Shown in pieces: positions 6,572 to 10,883 of a DNA stretch of 10,883 nt (its first letter is position 1; each line of letters begins with the position of its first letter). Position numbers and translations under genes: made by a program. Source of the DNA: an uncultured Rikenellaceae bacterium (GTDB taxonomy: Bacteria; Bacteroidota; Bacteroidia; Bacteroidales; Rikenellaceae). The DNA lies in the NCBI GenBank assembly GCA_949284665.1, contig CASDWR010000256.1:1-10883 (forward strand), in the 5' to 3' direction. Below the pieces are notes generated by a model. That model searched no databases and was not told the DNA's origin. It saw only the letters and a program-made list of their open reading frames with translations.

Positions 6572-8617
6572 ATGGAAGAGAACAAAATCATGGAAGAACA
6601 GGTTGCGGAAGCTCCTGTAACAGAAGCCACCTCGACCGCAGAGGTTCCTGCCGGGGCCGTGGCCGAAGAGACATCCGCCGCAACGGAAGCACCTGCCGCA
6701 ACGGTGGCAGCACCGGTTTCGAATGAAGATTTCGACTGGAATGCTTTCGAAAACGATCTGGACGTGTACAGCGACACGAAGGAGCACATCACCGAAAAAT
6801 ATAACGAATCTCTCTCCAACATTCAGGCGGGAGAGGTTGTCGAAGGGACCGTTATCGGTCTCAACAAACGCGAGGTAGTCGTAAATATCGGCTACAAGTC
6901 GGAAGGCATCATTCCGATCACCGAATTCCGTTACAATCCGGAATTGGCAATCGGCGAGAAAGTGGAAGTTTACGTAGAAAGTGCCGAGGACAAGAAAGGC
7001 CAGTTGGTTCTTTCGCACAAGAAGGCACGCCAACTCAAGTCGTGGGACCGTGTCAATCAGGCACTGGAGAACGACGAGATCATCAAGGGTTATATCAAAT
7101 GCCGGACCAAGGGTGGTATGATCGTCGATGTATTCGGTATCGAAGCCTTCCTGCCCGGATCGCAGATTGACGTAAAACCGATTCGCGACTACGATATCTA
7201 TGTAGACAAGACGATGGAATTCAAGGTAGTCAAGATCAACCAGGAGTTCCGCAACGTGGTAGTTTCGCACAAGGCGCTTATCGAAGCAGAACTCGAGGCT
7301 CAAAAGAAGGAGATCATGTCCAAGTTGGAGAAAGGTCAAATTCTGGAAGGGACCGTCAAGAACATCACCTCCTACGGTGTATTTATCGATTTGGGCGGTG
7401 TAGACGGTTTGATTCACATAACGGATTTGAGTTGGGGTCGTGTAAATCATCCCGAGGAGGTCGTTCAGTTGGACCAGAAACTCAATGTCGTAATTCTCGA
7501 CTTCGACGATGCCAAGAAACGTATTGCTCTCGGTCTGAAACAGTTGTCACCCCATCCTTGGGATGCGCTTGATCCCAACCTCAAAGTGGGCGACAAGGTA
7601 AAAGGCAAAGTAGTGATGATGTACGACTACGGTGCATTCATCGAGATCGCTCCGGGAGTGGAAGGCCTGATCCATGTATCGGAAATGTCGTGGAACCAGC
7701 ATCTGCGTTCAGCACAGGAATTCATGAAGGTAGGCGACGAAGTGGAAGCCGTGATTCTGACACTCGACCGTGAGGAACGGAAAATGTCGCTCGGGATCAA
7801 ACAACTCACTTCAGATCCATGGGAAGGCATCGAAGAGAAATATCCAATCGGGTCGAAACACACGGCCAAAGTTCGCAATTTCACCAATTTCGGTATCTTC
7901 GTTGAAATAGCGGAAGGAATTGACGGTTTGATCCATATTTCCGACCTGAGTTGGACGAAGAAGATCAAACATCCGGGAGAGATTACTCAGCTGGGAGCCG
8001 ATATCGACGTTGTAGTTTTGGGCATTGACAAGGAAAATCGTCGGTTGAGTTTGGGACACAAGCAACTCGAAGAGAATCCTTGGAATGATTTCGAATCGCG
8101 TTTCACGGTTGATTCCGTACATGAAGGGACAATCACCGAGATCAACGACAAGGGAGCCGTGGTATCGCTCGGCGACAACATCGAAGGTTTTGCTCCGACC
8201 AAGCAACTTGTCAAGGAAGACGGAACGACAGCCAAAGTCGGTGAGACCCTTCCATTCCGCGTAACGGAGTTCTCAAAAATGTCACGTCACATCAGCCTCT
8301 CGCATACCCGTGTATTCGAGGAGGCGAAAAAAGCGGAAGAGAAGGCTGAAAAAGCCGAGAAGAAAGCTGCCGCCGATGCAACCAAGTCTACCGTAAAGAA
8401 GATCAACGCCTCCGTTGAAAAGACTACGTTGGGTGACATTGCCGAACTTGCGGAGTTGAAAGCGAAGATGTTGAAGAGCGAAGAGGCCAAACCTAAAAAG
8501 GCTGCTGCATCGAAAAAGCAAGAGGCCGAAGAGGAGATGGCCGCTCCGGTTGTCGAGGAGACGAAAGAGGCTGTCGAGCAACCGGAAGTCGCAGACGAGG
8601 CAACGGATAAAGAGTAG
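6572..8617 (+). CDS. rpsA: 30S ribosomal protein S1
   Basis: This 681-residue protein carries six S1 RNA-binding domains at about residues 86-150, 169-235, 254-324, 339-411, 425-498 and 513-578. Domains 3-5 are the most canonical, with YGVFID, YGAFIE and FGIFVE followed by GLIH. S1 binds mRNA on the small subunit and helps place it for initiation, which matters most for mRNAs without a Shine-Dalgarno, as is usual in this phylum. It is about 125 residues longer than the 557-residue E. coli protein. The extra length is an Ala/Glu/Thr/Pro-rich acidic N-terminus (about 1-60) and a Lys/Ala/Glu-rich tail (about 583-681) that is probably coiled coil then disordered. The start at 6572 follows the A-rich AAAAAGACA with no Shine-Dalgarno; ATG codon 7 is a possible alternative. 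It has its own strong promoter, and rnz follows 51 bp downstream with no terminator in the gap. Confidence 0.97.
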   Translation: MEENKIMEEQVAEAPVTEATSTAEVPAGAVAEETSAATEAPAATVAAPVSNEDFDWNAFENDLDVYSDTKEHITEKYNESLSNIQAGEVVEGTVIGLNKREVVVNIGYKSEGIIPITEFRYNPELAIGEKVEVYVESAEDKKGQLVLSHKKARQLKSWDRVNQALENDEIIKGYIKCRTKGGMIVDVFGIEAFLPGSQIDVKPIRDYDIYVDKTMEFKVVKINQEFRNVVVSHKALIEAELEAQKKEIMSKLEKGQILEGTVKNITSYGVFIDLGGVDGLIHITDLSWGRVNHPEEVVQLDQKLNVVILDFDDAKKRIALGLKQLSPHPWDALDPNLKVGDKVKGKVVMMYDYGAFIEIAPGVEGLIHVSEMSWNQHLRSAQEFMKVGDEVEAVILTLDREERKMSLGIKQLTSDPWEGIEEKYPIGSKHTAKVRNFTNFGIFVEIAEGIDGLIHISDLSWTKKIKHPGEITQLGADIDVVVLGIDKENRRLSLGHKQLEENPWNDFESRFTVDSVHEGTITEINDKGAVVSLGDNIEGFAPTKQLVKEDGTTAKVGETLPFRVTEFSKMSRHISLSHTRVFEEAKKAEEKAEKAEKKAAADATKSTVKKINASVEKTTLGDIAELAELKAKMLKSEEAKPKKAAASKKQEAEEEMAAPVVEETKEAVEQPEVADEATDKE

Positions 8618-8668
8618 CTCCGGAAACGGCAGGGGCCACTGCGAACACTTTTCAACAACCGGATTGTC

Positions 8669-9598
8669 ATGACATTCGAGGTAACCATATTGGGAAGCAG
8701 TTCGGCCCGTCCGTCCATACGCAAACACCACTCTGCTCATACGCTCAATGCGTATGAGCAGTTTTATTTAATAGATTGCGGTGAAGGTACGCAGGTGCGA
8801 TTGCTCGAACAGGGGATCAATCCTTTGAAATTACAGGCGATTTTTATCTCTCATTTGCATGGCGACCATGTATTCGGGCTCTTCCCGCTGATTTCCACCA
8901 TGGGGATCATGGGCAGAAAAACGCCATTGACTCTTTTCGCACCCGCTCCACTCGATGAAATTCTGGAGTACCACTGCCGATATTTCGATGCGCGGCTGCC
9001 ATTCGAGATTCTCTATCGACCGGTCGATACATGTCGGCATGCCATGATTTACGAAAACAAGGTCATGGAGGTATGGACCATTCCGTTACGTCATCGCATA
9101 CCGTCGGCGGGCTATTTGTTTCGCGAGAAGGTTCCACCTCTCAACATACGCAAGGAGACGATTGAAAAATACGGTTTGGGGGTTGCACAAATTACCGCTG
9201 CCAAACGGGGTGAGGACATTGTACTGGGGGATGGCACGCTGTTAGTGAACAACGAGCTCACCTACCGCCCATTTGTCCCGCGGAGCTATGCCTACTGCAG
9301 CGACACACAATATTCGGCACGTGTAGCAAAGATCGTCGAAGGTGCAGACTTGCTCTACCATGAAGCCACTTTTGCCGATCGTGACAAGGCCCTGGCGAAA
9401 GAGACAGGGCATTCGACCACACTCCAGGCAGCACGTGTCGCATCGATGGCAGGTGTCGGGAAGTTACTCATCGGGCATTTTTCCTCGCGCTACAAGGATG
9501 AGCAGGAACTGTTGAACGAAGCGCGGACCCTTTTCCCGGATACATGGCTGGCGCGGGAAGGAGAGCGTTACCAAATTCCGCTTCATCGGGTGGAATAG
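8669..9598 (+). CDS. rnz: Ribonuclease Z (tRNase Z), tRNA 3'-end endonuclease
   Basis: This 309-residue metallo-beta-lactamase-fold endonuclease matches the usual length of short-form RNase Z, which cuts the 3' trailer from precursor tRNAs. It starts with the conserved strand FEVTILGSSSARP. It shows IDCGEGTQ at 35-42, the zinc motif SHLHGDH at 61-67, H142 in the IPLRHRIPSAGY segment, D212 in YCSDTQYS, GHST at 247-250 and the final metal histidine in IGHFSSRY at 268-275. All catalytic positions I know of are intact. The ATG at 8669 is fixed by the conserved N-terminal strand; it lacks a Shine-Dalgarno. The gene lies 51 bp after rpsA with no promoter of its own that I can see, so it probably depends on read-through from rpsA. 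An intrinsic-terminator-like hairpin sits inside codons 22-31, which could make expression depend on translation or keep it well below that of rpsA. Confidence 0.95.
   Translation: MTFEVTILGSSSARPSIRKHHSAHTLNAYEQFYLIDCGEGTQVRLLEQGINPLKLQAIFISHLHGDHVFGLFPLISTMGIMGRKTPLTLFAPAPLDEILEYHCRYFDARLPFEILYRPVDTCRHAMIYENKVMEVWTIPLRHRIPSAGYLFREKVPPLNIRKETIEKYGLGVAQITAAKRGEDIVLGDGTLLVNNELTYRPFVPRSYAYCSDTQYSARVAKIVEGADLLYHEATFADRDKALAKETGHSTTLQAARVASMAGVGKLLIGHFSSRYKDEQELLNEARTLFPDTWLAREGERYQIPLHRVE
8733..8772 (+). terminator. Intrinsic-terminator-like hairpin inside the rnz coding region
   Basis: CTGCTCATACGC at 8733-8744 and GCGTATGAGCAG at 8750-8761 form a perfect 12-bp stem with the 5-base loop TCAAT. 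TTTTATTTAAT follows immediately (8762-8772). This is the classic form of a rho-independent terminator on the plus strand. It is 115 bp past the rpsA stop but lies inside rnz, so it may end most rpsA transcripts while still encoding RNase Z residues. Activity is inferred from form alone. Confidence 0.6.
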
Positions 9599-9829
9599 CA
9601 AACGAATGGCATAACCGGTTGCAACAGCCCAAAGGGAGAGAGAGGAGGCAGAAAAAAGAATATATCCGAAATACGGTTCAATTCCGCTTGCCATAATAAT
9701 CATTTTTCTCCGATGACAATCCCAAAGAAAGGACACGGACGAAATGAATGTTCCCATCCCGTTCCAACCGATCCACCATACATGTCATCTCTTTCCCGTA
9801 GACATAAATCCATATAGTACAGTAAAGGC
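9599..9829. other. Intergenic region between rnz and the HEAT-like gene; nothing recognised
   Basis: I see no convincing promoter, terminator hairpin or RNA gene in these 231 bp. Short hydrophobic open frames on the minus strand run into rnz on one side and the HEAT-like gene on the other, and are judged to be chance. Whether the downstream gene is transcribed from here or by read-through from rnz is unclear. Confidence 0.4.
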
Positions 9830-10522
9830 ATGTATTACTCAGGAAACAAACCGTCCCAAACAGGAAAGCCATATCGGCATCGTTCGATAACGGACTATCC
9901 GCCGGATATTGCACTCCAGTTCGGGTTTGGCCCTGGCACACCGATCACGGCAGCCGAACTGAAAGCCCTGATGACCGATGAACGGCTAAAGGCACTTTTC
10001 GACGAAAGGCGCCCTATCGGATTAAACGATCTTTTAGGGCTGTTGATTCTGTCAGAAGGGTTGTGGGATGAGGCACTCGATGCGGCACGGGATACCAATC
10101 CCCAAATCGCCTTTCGCGCAGCATGGGCATTGGAACGTGCATACGATGCGGCTCCTGCCGAGATAGAACGACGTTTTGTTCGTTTCGCACATGATTTCCT
10201 GACCAATAAGAATGGAAGTGTCCTGCGCATATATGCCAAGATGCTGTATGACATAATATTGCGCAGCAATATAATTATACAGGGAGAGATGATGGAAGCA
10301 ATTGCGACACGATGTTTCGATCTGCTGATCGATCCCAGGATCAAAGTTGCCGTCAAGATATGGTGTGCCGAATCGCTTTACATGTTGCGCGACCAGATCG
10401 GATGGGTAGACGAACATCTGGAACCTGTAATTCGGCAACTTGTTGAATCGCCTGAATGTACGGCAGGCCTGTTGAATCGATATTCGAAAATATTGCTCCG
10501 GCTGCAACGAAACTCTCGATAA
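9830..10522 (+). CDS. HEAT-like alpha-helical repeat protein of unknown function
   Basis: This 230-residue protein is not recognised by name. It has no signal peptide, membrane segment or catalytic motif. From about residue 40 it is almost entirely predicted amphipathic helices in antiparallel pairs. The segments QIAFRAAWALERAYDAAP (92-109) and RIKVAVKIWCAESLYML (170-186) look like HEAT or Armadillo-type repeat helices, and similar pairs fit about 112-145 and 193-226. Such cytoplasmic solenoids usually bind proteins or nucleic acids as scaffolds. Bacteroidota genomes carry small HEAT-like proteins of about this size with no assigned role. The N-terminal 25 residues are polar and may be disordered. 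The start at 9830 is supported by AAAGG just upstream; the next in-frame ATG (codon 48) would remove part of the first helix. It lies 231 bp from rnz, so co-transcription is uncertain. Confidence 0.75.
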   Translation: MYYSGNKPSQTGKPYRHRSITDYPPDIALQFGFGPGTPITAAELKALMTDERLKALFDERRPIGLNDLLGLLILSEGLWDEALDAARDTNPQIAFRAAWALERAYDAAPAEIERRFVRFAHDFLTNKNGSVLRIYAKMLYDIILRSNIIIQGEMMEAIATRCFDLLIDPRIKVAVKIWCAESLYMLRDQIGWVDEHLEPVIRQLVESPECTAGLLNRYSKILLRLQRNSR

Positions 10523-10683
10523 CGACACAATCCATATATATCCTTCGCGCGGCCGGATGCCCCGGAGACAGAGATTGTAAACAAAAAATCAGGGCGAAGA
10601 GAAAAGATTGTTCTGGGACATTCTGACAAAACGACGCCGAACCAACCCACATTCCGGGAAACGCAGTAAACGTACAAAACGGC

Positions 10684-10717
10684 GAATGGCGGAATCAGGA
10701 TATTGATTCCGCCATTC
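10684..10717. terminator. 14-bp perfect hairpin between convergent genes (likely terminator)
   Basis: GAATGGCGGAATCA at 10684-10697 pairs perfectly with TGATTCCGCCATTC at 10704-10717 around the loop GGATAT. It lies 47 bp past the stop of the minus-strand gene at the right edge and 161 bp past the stop of the HEAT-like gene. On the minus strand the stem is followed by GCC and then GTTTTG, a weak T-run, so it most likely ends the minus-strand transcript and may act in both directions. I see no gene or other structure in 10523-10683. Confidence 0.6.
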
Positions 10718-10764
10718 CCGTATATCGTTCGGCAAAAGATTCCGAACATTCGATGCGACAATCG

Positions 10765-10881
10765 TCAGATGACGAATTTGTAAAGGACCTGGACAGGTTT
10801 ATAACAAACACCCTCGTACTTTTTGACCAGAGAATTATCAGTCAAATCGAACACGTAGACACTACCCTTTTTGTCGCCGGC
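10765..10881 (-). CDS. C-terminal end of a gene cut by the window edge
   Basis: An open minus-strand frame enters from the right edge and ends at a TGA at 10765-10767, giving 38 residues. It includes GSVYVFDLTDNSLVKKYEG and ends YKPVQVLYKFVI. The alternation of hydrophobic and polar residues and the GxVYVFDL strand look like the last blades of a beta-propeller or a similar all-beta protein, of a kind common among Bacteroidota surface and periplasmic lipoproteins. That class is inference from a short piece; the product is not recognised. A strong hairpin begins 47 bp after the stop, which supports this being a true gene end. Confidence 0.6.
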   Translation of the reverse strand, partial: AGDKKGSVYVFDLTDNSLVKKYEGVCYKPVQVLYKFVI

Positions 10882-10883
10882 AC

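Noticed and set aside
6551-7450. A 299-codon minus-strand frame opposite rpsA
   Set aside because: It overlaps the first S1 domains of rpsA and reads as low-quality Cys/Arg/Phe-rich sequence at its end, typical of an antisense frame.
9464-9703. A hydrophobic minus-strand frame whose segment ATGYAIRLLFHPMKR resembles the start of DUF445 membrane proteins
   Set aside because: The resembling part is the exact antisense of the rnz C-terminus and stop region, so a remnant gene there is implausible. The hydrophobic stretch is most likely chance.
9678-9872. A minus-strand frame with a possible membrane helix between rnz and the HEAT-like gene
   Set aside because: It overlaps the start of the HEAT-like gene and has no ribosome-binding site, promoter or recognisable family.
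1-10883. CRISPR arrays, insertion sequences, integrases, toxin-antitoxin pairs, tRNA or rRNA genes
   Set aside because: I found no regularly spaced repeats, transposase or recombinase motifs, or tRNA-like cloverleaf on either strand. Gene content is housekeeping and metabolic.

Overview
The window looks like ordinary chromosome of a Bacteroidota, most likely order Bacteroidales. It feels close to Alistipes/Rikenellaceae, but that genus-level guess rests on remembered protein similarity only. Three things point to the phylum: promoters of the form TTTG or TTG, 19 bases, then TAnnTTTG; start codons mostly lacking a Shine-Dalgarno; and the protein families present, namely a nucleoside kinase with a ThrRS-like N-terminus and a ribosomal S1 with long low-complexity ends. 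Nothing suggests a phage, plasmid, insertion sequence, CRISPR array or defence island, and I see no tRNA or rRNA gene.

Layout, left to right. Positions 38-1821 hold a two-gene unit: a ROK-family regulator and a GNAT acetyltransferase. It converges on a 5'-nucleotidase lipoprotein (2086-3531, minus), and a 16-bp perfect inverted repeat lies in the gap. The nucleotidase diverges from a nucleoside (uridine-type) kinase (3639-5315, plus). Their 107-bp gap holds two overlapping, opposite promoters, so a phosphate-removing and a presumed nucleoside-phosphorylating enzyme share one control region. The kinase converges on a CDF metal-cation exporter (5381-6292, minus). That gene diverges from rpsA (6572-8617, plus), the ribosomal protein S1 gene, again with recognisable promoters on both strands and a hairpin at the predicted 5' end of the rpsA transcript. 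rnz (tRNase Z, 8669-9598) follows rpsA in the same direction. Then come a HEAT-like helical protein of unknown function (9830-10522) and, at the right edge, the last 38 codons of a minus-strand gene (10765-10881).

The most notable non-gene signal is a perfect 12-bp hairpin followed by a T-rich tract. It has the form of an intrinsic terminator but lies inside codons 22-31 of rnz, just downstream of rpsA. It may terminate most rpsA transcripts and keep rnz expression low, perhaps with relief by translating ribosomes. Other signals are the rpsA leader hairpin that buries a GGAGG sequence, the overlapping divergent promoters, and large hairpins in two of the three convergent gene gaps. I do not see a wholly new multi-gene system here.
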